Below, piece after piece: positions 10,815 through 22,200 of a stretch of 64,000 bases of DNA. The position numbers were made by a program, and so were the translations under genes. The stretch is from positions 1,984,001 to 2,048,000 of the forward strand of contig JANBVO010000001.1 in the NCBI GenBank assembly GCA_030052745.1, in the 5' to 3' direction. Origin of the DNA: Pleurostoma richardsiae. Taxonomy: Eukaryota; Ascomycota; Sordariomycetes; Calosphaeriales; Pleurostomataceae. How positions within the stretch are numbered: the first letter of the stretch is position 1; the number at the start of each line of letters is the position of its first letter. The notes beneath the pieces were generated by a model that was not told the origin of the DNA, did not search any database, and worked only from the letters and a program-made list of their open reading frames with translations.

Positions 10815-13136
10815 CTAATGCTGTGAGTCGTAGCCTGAGTAGGCGTTATTCGTCCAGTCCATCGGAATGAAGTCTTGAGAAGACGGTTGCGAGTAGCCAG
10901 CAGCGACGCTCGGCATCTCTGAAGGGACGAACAAAGCTTGGTCGAAGCCCGCAGTCTTCGATTCTGGAGGGAACAGGAGGAAGTCTGCGCCGGTGCCCTG
11001 TGCAGGGAAATCTTCAAAGCCTTCGTCAACCTCGGCCAGGGATGCTGGAGTGTACAGCATAGCATTGCCCTGGCCAATCGGCGAGATGTGCGGAGCGGGC
11101 TGCTGTTGGGCAAGCTCCGCAGCGGAAAATGCAGCGAATTGCTGTATCATCTCCTTAGTGAAGGTCGGGGTGGGCAGCTGTACTGTGTTGGCGCTGTAGA
11201 TGTCCTCCCAGGCAGTGAACTCGGGAGAAGAGTCCTGGTAGGTTGTGTTGTGGTCGAGGCTGGACACGTCGGTGGAAGAAGGTGTGGCGTTGTCGACCGG
11301 CGAATAGTCCAAGTGTATCTCCTGAGGCATTTCGAAGGGATTGAGCTGCTCGTCAGGGACATAGGAAGGGAAGTCGAGGTTGGTGTTGTTAAAGTTATAG
11401 AACTGGTTGAATGGACCCTCATCCGGAGTGGACATCTCCGGGATGTGGTCGCTGACGGGTGTTGGCATGCCCTGGATTTGAGGCGTCATCTGAGCAGCGC
11501 TGTTGGGCTTGCTCCCGGACTTCTTGCCGTTCGTCTTGGTTCGCACATATGTCCAGCCATGGGCCTTCTCCATGTGCTGCTTGCAGTTCGACTCTCGCTT
11601 CGACTTGTACGGGCACGGCTTGTACAGGCACTCATACATGGCGGGAGCTGAGGAATGCTTGTCGTTGTGGTGTCGGTCCATCTCCTTCTCCGTGGGCCAC
11701 CCATACTCATGGTATTTGCAGGACGGCACAGGGCATTTCCAAGGACGAGAGTGGGTCTTCTCGTGCTTGGTCAGGTCGCAAGGCCGCTTGAACTCCTTGT
11801 TGCAGCCAGGCTCACGGCACTTCTTTGGTGCAAGCTCCTCTGGACTGGCGTTCTTCTTTCGCCGAGCCATCGAGCGCATGATCTCTTCCTCATCCAGAAG
11901 CTCTTCGCTCGCCGAGCGCTTAACCTTCACAAGGCCTTTCCCATCCTCCTCGATGGTCTCCACGGGCTGTCCAGTCGCCATGGAGACGGCCTTCCCGTTC
12001 TTCTTGACGCGGACGAGCTCAGCCGGGCGCCCATTCACGTGGATGCCACCGTGCAGCTTGATCTCATCAGTGCTGCAGACCATGTTAGTGTTGCCAGATA
12101 TCATGACGGGGTACGGGCAGGCATACGGATCAACGTCCATGTCGTCGGTAGATTCCTTATCTTTTGCGTCAGCTAATTGTTGAGCGTACTGCTGGATTTG
12201 GTCGACAAGGTCGATAAAGTAGCCGCCTGTGTACGGGAGGTCCCTGGGTCGAGTCTGCTCTCGATCGCTGAGGTATTCAACAGTCGCTTGGATGCATCGG
12301 ACCGTAGTCAAGCAGAAGTCGAGGTACAGTTCGGCGACTTTGGTCCTCTCCTTTAAACACAGGACCCGATAAGTATCTCCCCGAACGCCGGGATCATTTT
12401 GGAGTTCACTTACGGGAGCAGTCAGTAGAAGTGTCTTCTCGAGGTCCCTGAGACAAAGGACCTCCTTCTCCTGGATCCTTCTGGGGCAGTCGAGGACCAG
12501 AGGGTGGAAAGTCTTCAATGAAGGCTTTGCCAGAAGCGGCTTGAGAGTGTGCTCGTAAATTCGGTTGGTGGCTCGAGAGCTCAGTCCAGGCACGGTGGTG
12601 GTAGAGGAAGCCGCAGCGGACCGTGTTACGGCAGTCGCCTTAACACCCAACTTGTCCTTCTTGGCGGCGGCGTCGGCAGCACGCTTCTCGCCTGATGTCG
12701 CGATCGAAGTACCAAGGCCGCTGTCTGATTCATGGTACCTGGACGGGCGGCGATTGGTTCGAGGGCGCAGAACTCGTCGGTCGGTCTCCGTTTCTTGAGA
12801 CATGGCGACGGTATGGTCGAGGAAGCCTCTTGGAATGGGAAGGGTGTCGTCCTGAAACGACTTGCGAGACGGCGACGACTCTTTGGAGCCGGAGAGGGTC
12901 TTGTCGATGTTGCCGAGGGTTAAAGCAACACGTCGGCGATGGGCATCGACGACATCGTCCAGGCTCGTCTGTGAACGGCGAGGCAAGGACGGAGGTCTGA
13001 AGGAGGACTCGGAGGTAGGACTCGAGGGTGAATGAAAGGTTGCTCCTTTGCGGAGGACCATGTTGGTCTTAAGGGTCAGGGCATTGCCAGGCCCAAAGTC
13101 CGGACGAGTCACCGGGGTCCTGCGCGGGTTGGACAT
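10815..13136 (-). CDS. C2H2 zinc-finger regulator (odd-paired-like annotation)
   Basis: The continuous frame encodes 773 aa. A likely 63-nt intron at 12351-12413 (donor GTAAGT, acceptor AAG, no in-frame stop) would reduce it to 752 aa and restores a smoother join, LLLTAPERTKVAELYL. Three C2H2-type fingers sit in the middle: CREPGCNKEFKRPCDLTKH, CPVPSCKYHEYGWPTEKEM(x)H(x)3H and CLYKPCPYKSK(x)5CKQH. They follow a conserved N-terminal block that includes CIQATVEYLSDREQTRP. The C-terminus is acidic/Gln/Pro-rich, typical of an activation region. It is presumably a nuclear DNA-binding protein; its targets are unknown. Fungal relatives are often labelled 'odd-paired-like', a label taken from finger similarity only. 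A long 3.7-kb upstream gap with CT repeats near 13400 fits a heavily regulated gene (inference). Confidence 0.85.
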   Translation of the reverse strand: MSNPRRTPVTRPDFGPGNALTLKTNMVLRKGATFHSPSSPTSESSFRPPSLPRRSQTSLDDVVDAHRRRVALTLGNIDKTLSGSKESSPSRKSFQDDTLPIPRGFLDHTVAMSQETETDRRVLRPRTNRRPSRYHESDSGLGTSIATSGEKRAADAAAKKDKLGVKATAVTRSAAASSTTTVPGLSSRATNRIYEHTLKPLLAKPSLKTFHPLVLDCPRRIQEKEVLCLRDLEKTLLLTAPVSELQNDPGVRGDTYRVLCLKERTKVAELYLDFCLTTVRCIQATVEYLSDREQTRPRDLPYTGGYFIDLVDQIQQYAQQLADAKDKESTDDMDVDPYACPYPVMISGNTNMVCSTDEIKLHGGIHVNGRPAELVRVKKNGKAVSMATGQPVETIEEDGKGLVKVKRSASEELLDEEEIMRSMARRKKNASPEELAPKKCREPGCNKEFKRPCDLTKHEKTHSRPWKCPVPSCKYHEYGWPTEKEMDRHHNDKHSSAPAMYECLYKPCPYKSKRESNCKQHMEKAHGWTYVRTKTNGKKSGSKPNSAAQMTPQIQGMPTPVSDHIPEMSTPDEGPFNQFYNFNNTNLDFPSYVPDEQLNPFEMPQEIHLDYSPVDNATPSSTDVSSLDHNTTYQDSSPEFTAWEDIYSANTVQLPTPTFTKEMIQQFAAFSAAELAQQQPAPHISPIGQGNAMLYTPASLAEVDEGFEDFPAQGTGADFLLFPPESKTAGFDQALFVPSEMPSVAAGYSQPSSQDFIPMDWTNNAYSGYDSQH

Positions 13137-16100
13137 GTTGACTCGCCGAGTGTGGGGTAGGCCAGGTCTATATGGTGTTGGGTGGATAGGAGACTGTGTC
13201 GACTACCAGGATCAGTATCTGCTCTGCTGCATAAGGCTGAGTTGCTGATAGTGTGAGTCACAAAGAACCGTAGGCGCCGAATAGAGAATAGCGCTTGTAG
13301 GTTCGAGCCGTGACGACAGTAGAACGAGTGCGTGTTGGCCAATCCACTTATCGCGGGGGAGAGCGAAAGCGTCACAAGGACGATCGATGAGACGATGGGG
13401 AAGGGAGAGAGAGAGAGAGAAAGGAAAGAGGCTCTTACTGCTGGCGAACCAGGCGGCGAACGTGTCCTCGGCGAGAGGCACGGGTTTGAGCGGGTCCCGG
13501 GTGGGATTCACCGAGGAGTCAGTCAATCCGGTTTGCGTCGAGACCCAGAGTTCGAGGGTTATCGGAATTGGCGTCGTCAAGATCGTTGATGCCGAGAGGA
13601 ATCAAGAACTTCACCACCAAGGTTGATGGAGAGGTGACAGGAGGACGTAATAACGGGACGCAACGAAGACGCGGCCACAACCGCGACACGACGACGGAGA
13701 CGCGGATGGAAGAGGAGAGAAGGGGCGGGTGCTGGTGCGTGAGAATGTGGCCAACTGGTGTCAGACTGGGTGATATACGGCGCGGCACAGCGAATCCCTT
13801 CTGTCCCGGGTGTAGCAGCGAGGGGGGACGGCAGCAAAAAGGGGGCGGCGGCCTCAGGAAAACGCGAGTTTGGGGGGGCAGAGGACAGAGTTTCTGAGGA
13901 TGGAAGAGTCGGAGAGCTTGATTAGAAACGCGGGAGAGCGCAACGATGACATTTTGGAGACTCTGGAGGTTGTTGCCTAAAGTTGGCCCACATTAGGACT
14001 AGCGCGGCTGGCCGGATAGACTCCGCCTCCGCCCACCGATGGGACCGAATCCTTCGTACCTTAGGACGCCAATGGCGCGAGGCTAGGCCGGTACGTACCT
14101 CCGTAGATCCGTCAAGGCCCCTGTGGGACGGCGATGTGCAATTGGCTCCTGATTGATAAGCACTGTTAGAGTGAGACAATGAGAGGCTCCCATCATGGGA
14201 AACTCCAACAACTCCAACAGCAGCTTCGTCCCGCTCGCTTGAGCGGTGCCTCCCAGCAGGATCGCATCTGCGCAAGGGCACAGTGGGAGTCATCTTCCTT
14301 GCCATTTAGCATATCCCGCCTGAGATGTGCTCCGTCACATCTGCTCCGTCAACGCCTACGGGTTTATTGTATGCTGGCGAGTGACACGAACGAATGTACA
14401 CCCATAGCAGCCAGCATCAGCTCTTCCCCATCCTCACACCTTTTTCAGGGTAGTGGTACGTGATCGGATGACCTACGGCAGCCTATCACATCACATCCTG
14501 GGCTTTGGAGTGAAAGAGACCGTTAAAATCACCAGAGGCAGACGAATTCCCCAGCAAAAAGGTACGTTGCAGCTTGATGATAGCTCCATTGAATTACGTC
14601 GCCGGTTGATGCGTGCTCTTTCGGCTGTCCATCTTCTCTATTCCGACGCATCCAGTAGCACGCTATTACTCCGCTCTGTGGACACGTCAACCTTCCACAG
14701 TAAGTTAAACTCAACATCCATCAGCAAACCTAGTCTTGGCTGGCGTCCGAAGACGCCATCACCAGTTGCAAGGCTAAGGGAGGGATCCCTTTCAGTCATC
14801 CTACTGTACGCACCGTAGACTCGACTCCCAACCCTTGACCTGGTCTGGGTCGCTGGCCACCCGGGTTCTACGAGGTGTGCTAGATCCTGATTGGGTGTCT
14901 TCCGTGCTGCAGCGCGAATGAATGAATGCGACCGTGCTCAGTCAAGCAATAATGGCAAGGCATTAATCAGTCCATTGGACGAGGCTCGGCTCTGAGAATC
15001 CCTGTACATGGTGCGCTTGTTGGTTCAGTGACAGTGAGGACTGAGTACAGTACGGTATCGGAATGCGTCTTCAGCCTCACCCACAGGGGTCCACGGCCAT
15101 CCAAGCAACCCTATGACTGTGCCACTCCCAGAAACTGCATTGCATTCGCTGCAAGTCTAGCAGCCAGGGGCCGTTTATCCGGCCAATGGCCGGCCCCCCA
15201 AAGCTAGCCAACACTCTCTGGATCAAACGGTTGTGAAGCTATGACGGACGCAGCTCTGCGGCCCAGCAGTTCTGTGGCCCAGCCCCGATGGCCCAGCGCG
15301 ACGATGGGAAAGGACTTTCGGCAGGCCAAGCACCAAGGACTCATCGACTCATCCATTCCTCGTCTAGGGGACTTTGTGTTCTCTCGGCACGTCCAAACTC
15401 ATTGCTTTTTTTGCCAGCTCCGGCCGTGCCCGTGCCCGCGGCATCCCTCGCGGTCTTTTCCGGTGGGAGAAACCTGCCGACTCTTCCGCTTGGCGGGTTC
15501 GCTTTCGGTCAGTGCGCGTTATCGCCAATCTCGTCTTGGCAGCCCCCCATCCTCACAGGCGAGTTTGCGCGTAAAGGGCCACTGTCATTCGCCGAGCCGA
15601 GGTCATCTGGCCCGTTTGCCCTGGGGAGTCACCGAAAATAGCGATGCTTTTTCGCTACCGATATCGCGTGTCTTGCGATCAAATGGCTACTGTCGTCATG
15701 CCGGAACTGGTGCTCCTCGTGTGCGCTCGCCATTGGATGCGCGTCCTTCGGTAACGTTAGAGTGAATGGAGGTCTAGGACAGGGTTGCGGCCGACCTCCT
15801 CCTCATCCAGGACTTCGTCATCCAGCTTCAGTGTTATCGAAGTTCCCGTTTCGCCCGATCAAACCGACTATCGATCGCAACATCCCGTCCGAAGCGAGGA
15901 GATATCGGACGAGACGGCAGACCGGATCAGCTAACCCCTGCTAGCAGACCTCGTGAGAGCGACCATGACGAGGCATCAAAATAAGGATCGCAGCAAGGTT
16001 AGTGCCCGGAAACAAGCTTACCTGTCCGCTTCGTCACCTCTCTCCCTGCCGATTCGCCGAGACACACTCCACAAACAGAGTCCTAGACGAGGACACGTAC

Positions 16101-16822
16101 CCCAAGTACGACATCCACAACTCAATTCAGCCCTACAGCAACCCCACCGTCTCACTCGGTCTCACCACTCACGATACAGAGAATCGGGGAGCCTGCCGAG
16201 TCGCTCTCCTCTCCTCCCCACACCCCAGCCTAGGTCGCTATTCCCCTTCATAGGCTGCCGAATAACTCTCTCTTGTATCTCCGTAGTCTGTCTTCACCTG
16301 CCCCGTTAGGACTCCTGCAGCTGCCGGTGTCCCCTGGATCCAGGTCCAGTTCAGGGACTTTGCACAAGTTCGGCCTTGCTTGCAGGAGCCGGCGTCTCAA
16401 GTGAGCCGCTTACAATCAGGTACCAACATTCTGAGCCTTTGGTGGCCTCGGCACTTCTATTTTTTAATCTTTCGAGATTCAGGCTGCTGCGCTAGTTTCA
16501 TGTTTCACGTATTTACGGCAAGGCCTCGTTTACTTCACAGGACTAAAAGGCAGAAGCAATTACAGGCGAGCTGATCCCGGGTAATCATTCTATTTTCTAG
16601 CTTTGCTTTCTGTGGTCCATCGGCAAGTCAAACGCAAAGAAGAAAGTCGGCTGCCTTACCGTCCTGGCAAGAGGAGAAGAGTGAGATGACGAACGAGATG
16701 CGAGAGAAGAAAAAAAAAAGGGAAGGGTGCAAGTGAGATCTAGTCCAGCTAGAGCCTCACCCCAGAAGACAGAAAACATACCTTACTGCTCCATCGACTG
16801 TCTGCCCGCAGTCCGACCTACC
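13137..16822. other. Long upstream intergenic region
   Basis: This holds the 5' flank of the C2H2 gene (13137 onward), including a GA/CT-rich simple repeat at about 13401-13425, and the 3' flank of the next minus-strand gene. Frames of 100-175 codons occur (for example 15241-15765 on +), but they are compositional and show no family features. I see no RNA gene or repeat unit I can support. Confidence 0.45.
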
Positions 16823-18313
16823 CTAGTCTTCATGGTGCTGTCCCAGGGAGAGATCGTGCTTGCTGCTCAGCGGGCTCACCTGGGCCGCGTTGCCCCCGCC
16901 TTCCTGGCTGGCGAGGGAGACCTCATCGAAGGCTAGGTGCTCTCGGAAGCGACTCACGTGTGCAGGCTGCGCACCACCAGCCGAAGAGCCTCCCTCGTGC
17001 GGAGCCCCCGCGGTGGTCTCTTCCTGTCCCACGAGCGCCGCGGCTCGAGTCATGCCGCTGTAGTGAGCCAGACGGTCAGCGCGGCCGTTGTGGTAGATCC
17101 AGATCGTGGCACTCGTCGCGGCGTCGTTGCTCTCCTCGAAGCCGTGCAAGTGAGGGCCCACGCCGGCGACCATGACGCCGAGCCGGAGCTTGAGCCCGCG
17201 GTATCGGCCCCACGCCCGCAGGACCTCGGCCAGCTGGTCGTCCGTGAACGTCCTGTCGAAGTCCTCCTCCCGGCCTGTCGCTTTGGAGATCTCGGCTGTC
17301 TTGCCGTGCCGTACAATGTCCAGCAGGTCGGCCTCCGTCGGGCCCGCCGTCATGAGCGTCAACTCCCGGCTCTGGAAGCTGGAGACGATGGCCTGGATGC
17401 CGCAGATCAGGCCGGTGCCCTCCGTGTGGAGGACATCGTAGCCGTGAGGGAAGTCCCTGTCGAACTGAAACCAGGCTTTCCGCCTCTCCCTCTTGTTGTC
17501 TTCCTGTCCTCGCTGCTCACTGCGGCTGCCACTTGGCCCCGCCCCTTGGCTCTCGCTTCGGTACCGGGGCATCCCGGTCTGCCGGCGACGGGAGATCTCG
17601 CTCTGGCTCCGGCTGGGCCGGCCAGTCTGCGACGCGTGGCGGCGAGGGACGGCCTGCAGCTCGATGGCCTGGGCGCGCCCGATATGGACTGGGGGCCCGG
17701 TCTCGGGCCGCCACTTCTCTACGCGGTACTTACCGCCCAGGACATCCACAAGAGCGAACCCCTCCTGCGCCGACTTCTTCGAAGGCGCGCCATCACCGCT
17801 CTCTGCGTGGCGGCGGTGGTGTTCGCGCCCCTCAGCGCGGCGGCTGTTCTGCCTCCCCCGCTGTGTATTATCTGGGACAGGAGAAGCAGCAGAAGCGGCA
17901 GAGCTGGCACCCGAGCGGGAGTAGTAATACACTCGCTCCTCCTCCCGGCGACCGCTGCCCTCATCGCGCTGCTCAGCAGCGCGATATCCAGCAGCAGAAG
18001 CAGCAGCAGAAGGGCCCTTACCGGCTCCGCCGCCACCACCGCGAGCGGCGGCCGCCTGCTCCCGGGCTCCGTAGCTTTCCCACACCGCGCGCAGCTCCCT
18101 CTGCCTGTGCACCTCCGATCCCGCGCACAAAGGGCACACCCCCGGCACGTTGACGACCTCCTGCTCCTGGCAGACGCGCTTGTCCGGCAGGCGCGGGAAG
18201 AGCCCGCAGCAGCGGCCCGCGGCGCGGCGCTCCTCCTCGCGGACGGCCGCGCAGCGGACGTGAACCCGCTCGCCGTGGCCGCAGGCCAGGAAGTGGAAGG
18301 TCCGAAGGCACAT
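16823..18313 (-). CDS. Cys-rich N-terminus plus OTU-like cysteine-protease fold (hypothetical)
   Basis: A 496-aa single frame. The N-terminus (1-65) has a Cys/His-rich block (C11 G H, C21, C35-C36, C48, C60 PLC63) that could bind zinc. Residues 90-280 are low-complexity Gly/Ala/Arg/Ser linker. The C-terminal part (about 285-425) resembles a fungal family with an OTU/papain-like pattern: a buried Cys in GTGLICGIQA (C304), a helix-rich middle with FTDDQLAEVLRAWG, and a late His in RADRLAHYSGM (H417). These two would be the Cys and His of a catalytic dyad (inference). It may be a deubiquitinase-like enzyme or an inactive relative. Two in-gene GT...AG possibilities (a donor GTAAGT in the codons for GGKYR, and GTGAGC near the C-terminus) leave the exact product uncertain. 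Confidence 0.6.
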   Translation of the reverse strand: MCLRTFHFLACGHGERVHVRCAAVREEERRAAGRCCGLFPRLPDKRVCQEQEVVNVPGVCPLCAGSEVHRQRELRAVWESYGAREQAAAARGGGGGAGKGPSAAASAAGYRAAEQRDEGSGRREEERVYYYSRSGASSAASAASPVPDNTQRGRQNSRRAEGREHHRRHAESGDGAPSKKSAQEGFALVDVLGGKYRVEKWRPETGPPVHIGRAQAIELQAVPRRHASQTGRPSRSQSEISRRRQTGMPRYRSESQGAGPSGSRSEQRGQEDNKRERRKAWFQFDRDFPHGYDVLHTEGTGLICGIQAIVSSFQSRELTLMTAGPTEADLLDIVRHGKTAEISKATGREEDFDRTFTDDQLAEVLRAWGRYRGLKLRLGVMVAGVGPHLHGFEESNDAATSATIWIYHNGRADRLAHYSGMTRAAALVGQEETTAGAPHEGGSSAGGAQPAHVSRFREHLAFDEVSLASQEGGGNAAQVSPLSSKHDLSLGQHHED

Positions 18314-19293
18314 CCTGTTTTGTTCTTGTCCTTCTTTCGTCCGGCGAAAGGATGTTGCTGAGACTGGTTCTGCGTCCCTGCGTCTGTCTGATTCTGGTGT
18401 TTTCTGTGAGAAGTGCTAGGATTGATAAGTTTAGTGATGAGTGAGATAGGGGTAATGATTATATTTGACTGTAGAACTGTGAGTATCACGGTTGTTGTCA
18501 GTCCTTCAGCTGAGCCCAGCCAGAGCCCAGATATGACCATATTTAAAAAGACAACAGTACTGAAATGCGGTTTGAACAGCGAGCTGCACAATACTTATTG
18601 TTCACGGCGATCGACCGTGTAGGCCGACTAATGGATCCGGTAGTCGATGTGCTCTTGTTTGTTCTCTTTGTCCTTATCAGTCGGTTGTTTCCTGTAACGT
18701 GGCTGTTCGAAGACAATGTCCACTTGCAGAGCAAGAACCGAAGAGATCATGTGAAAGAGAAAGGCATTACAGCTGTAAGGCACCTGTGCACGCCTACGGT
18801 ACTGTGGCGCGTCAAGCAAGGCCCAATCTTATCCAAAAAGCTCAAGTGAGTGAAGAAGGCGGACACGGATTCTGTTGAAGATGCCTAGACGCAGGCGAAG
18901 GGCAGTTTTCGAACACTGACTAGAACCAAAACAGCCAACCGCTCTCAACGTGAAAGTGGACGTCGACAGAACAGAATGGGAGTCCTCTACAAGCTGCTAG
19001 GAAAAGATTGAGGCAGCTATGATAGTTGTTGCATGGCAGATGGACATCTCTTGAAGTGACTTAGTAAAGCCTGAAATAACTTTTATTCTGCAAGAAGGTC
19101 GGAGGGAGTTGCATCAAGAATAAAACATCTATCGTCCGTCATAACGTATACAATACTGTCTTGTGCACGCCGCGTTGCTGCCAGCCACAATATACCACGT
19201 CTGTTTTTTGACGGCTTCCCTTCCTAAAAGATAGATACTGTAATACGCAGAGACAGAACCTCAGCCTGCTTCCATCGTCGGATACCTATGACA
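18314..19293. other. Intergenic: upstream of the OTU-like gene
   Basis: About 980 bp between the 3' end of the ABC transporter gene and the start of the OTU-like gene, both on the minus strand. It should contain the promoter of the latter. No additional coding sequence is convincing. Confidence 0.5.
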
Positions 19294-22200
19294 TTAGGCA
19301 TCTTGCGCACTACTCGGCTCGCTCTTCGACTGAATACGGCGAGAGTAACGAGGATGCTTGAACTTCGACTTGTGAATACCCCGTGTCTTACAATCCACCT
19401 TGTGTGGGTGTTGTGACCCATCATCTCTGGGCACGTTGCTGTTTCTCGACGCCAACGGCGACTGGCTGACTGCATCTGTAACGATAGGTGTTACTGCCGG
19501 GAGGACGACAACCGGGACCGACGATGGCGACTGGAGAGAGGCAGCAGTTGTGGCATCGACAACGGCCGGTTGAAAGGGGTCACAGTTTTCGGTGAATCTG
19601 GAGCCATTCGGGACCTGATAAATGGCTGGTAGGAAGGAACGAGGTGTGAAAGACGGTGCGCCGGGGTTCAGCTTAGATCCCTATAAGACGACCGCGAGTC
19701 AGAACCAGAGAAACAAGCATAAAAATAGTAATCATTGACGGACCTATACTTCTCGCTCATGCCGCGACGGAGTCTTCGTCTCCTCTTCTACCTGAAGCTC
19801 GGAGGTCTCCTTCATCTCGGCGGCCTCGGTAGTAGCTGAATTTCCGAGTGTCGAAGGGGCGCTGTTAACTTTCGCCAGTTCTAGACTTGTCGTCTCTGGT
19901 GTGAGATCATTGACGATGGTCGGGGCCTTTTGTACCTTGCTCTTGAGATCCCCAGCAGGGCTGTTCTTGTCTCTCGGCTTTACGAAGACTTGCTTCGACC
20001 ACAGCTCGGCATACTTGCCGTTCGCTCGGATCAGGTCCTCGTGGCTCCCCTGCTCCACCACCTCCCCACCCGAAAGAACGATGATGCGATCAGCATTCAC
20101 TATTGTAGATAGGCGATGCCTAGGATGGGTCAGTCTAATTCTAAGTCATGGAGCCGAACCCTTGCGTGCAACTTACGCTACTATGAATGTGGTACGGCCC
20201 TCGCAAAGTGTTCTGAGAGCTTCCTGGATCTTCTGCTCCGTCTCTGTATCGACTGAACTCGTAGCCTCGTCTAAGAGGACAATAGAAGGTCTCTTCAGGA
20301 TTGCTCGAGCGATTGCGACTCGTTGAAGCTCGCCGCCGGAGAGTTTGATTCCGCGCTCTCCGACCCGAGTGTTGTAGCCTGGTGATTAATCAGCCAATGT
20401 GATCCGAAGATGTTCAGTTGTGCGGCTTACCATCGCTAAAGCCAAGGATTTGCTCGTGTATGCAAGCTGCTTTGCATGCTTCAAATACTTCATCTTCTGT
20501 TGCACTCAATCTCGCATAGCGGACGTTGTTCATGATAGTATCGTCAAAGAGAATTGGGGACTGAGGAACCACTCCTACTTGTGCACGGAGACTTCCAAAT
20601 TACAAGCTCAGTATCACGCTACGAGGAGATGAGGTGCGTTGAATGGGCTTACCTATACAGGTCGACGTCACGGATATCTTGCCCATCGATCTGGATGGAG
20701 CCCTCCGTAACATCGTAAAATCGATCGAGGAGTTTGAGGATTGTGGACTTACCGGCGCCTGTTGGGCCAACAAAAGCGACTGAGGTACCGGATGGAACAT
20801 AGAAATCGACATTCGACAAGATCTGCTTCTTCTTGTCGTAGGAGAAGAAGACGCTGTTGAACTTGACAGTGCCGCCGACGAAGTCCAGTGGCTTTGCACT
20901 GTCCTTGTTGACTACTGTTGGTTTCGTTTGCATAATTTCCAGTAACTGCTCGGCATGGATCAGGTTCTTGGAGATGTTCTTGCCAAGCCCGGCGAAAAAG
21001 TTTAGAGGGGAGACCAGCTGACCCCAGTAGGTGAGAAGCATGATAAACTGGCCTGGAGTTGCAATGCCAACGCTGACCTGGTAGACGGCTAGGAACGCAC
21101 CGGCGAGTAAACCCGCGAGCAAGATCAGATATTGAAAAGCGTAAGCAATCAAGTAACCGAAGTAAACAGCCTGTGACTTCGCGACGCGGTCTTTGACAGC
21201 GGCAGAGTAACGGCTCTCTTCATGGGAAACTTGGTTGAAACAAGTGACTGTTGACCAGCCCTGTATACCAGCCTGCCGAACGTAGTGCTCTTCGAACCAG
21301 GCGCCCACCTCACTTCTGCGGGCGGACTTGAGACCGGATATCATGCGGGTTGCTATGGAAAGGAATATTATGGCTGTAGCAGTGGTGATGAAGCCCTCGT
21401 ACGGGCCAAATGTGATGGATAGGTAGACGAAAGCAACGGCCATGTCAATAAGCATGGGTATGGCTTGAAAGCATATGGCCTCAAGCATATTCGACACGTT
21501 CTGACCAGATTGAATGGCCATCATAATGTCCGAGGAACTCTTCGAGTCGTGGAAGTCGGAAGACAGATGCAGGACGTGGGAGTAGGCTGCAGTGCTGAGG
21601 GCATCAAATGAGTAGAATTCTACAGGAATCCAGAGCCATTGCCGGAGAAGGGACAGCCCTGATTCAGACGCACAGAACTTGAGCGCAGCGAAGATCAGGA
21701 CTTGGATCCAGGGGTTGGTGCTACTCGCCTTACTGAGGCTGTCTGTGACAATACCGAGCTGTCGCGGTATCAAAACGTTAAGCATATTGTTGGCGAGCAG
21801 ACAGATTCCGACGAGTATGGCACGTGTCTGTAGTCGCTTGTTGTTCACAGGCCAGATGTACGGGAAGAAGACCTTCGAACATTAAGATTGTCTGAACTGA
21901 CACGGCGGAGTTGAAGGGATTGGCATTACTTACAAGAAAGCTTTTCGCGTATGTGAACCAATTGCCGTTCTCTTTCAGTCGCTTTTCCATCTGCTCATTG
22001 GCTTGTCGCTCCCGACGCTCCCAGGGCGACTCAGGATTATCAGCTGGCGAGACCATCGTGTTCGAGGAAGTATCTGTCGTTGACCCGTAAGTGTCGTCCG
22101 CGTCGTCGCTGGCGTCCACAACACCGCCATGAGAGTCACTGCTCTTTTGCAGGAGGGATTGTCGCTCCGAATCGCTACCGGAGTCCTGTACCTCGTCTTT

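Noticed and set aside
15241-15765. 174-codon plus-strand frame in the 13-17 kb gap
   Set aside because: Composition-driven; three overlapping frames are open at once and no motif or family pattern is visible.
16937-18361. 474-codon plus-strand frame
   Set aside because: Antisense shadow of the GC-rich minus-strand OTU-like gene; its peptide is Ala/Arg/Pro filler.
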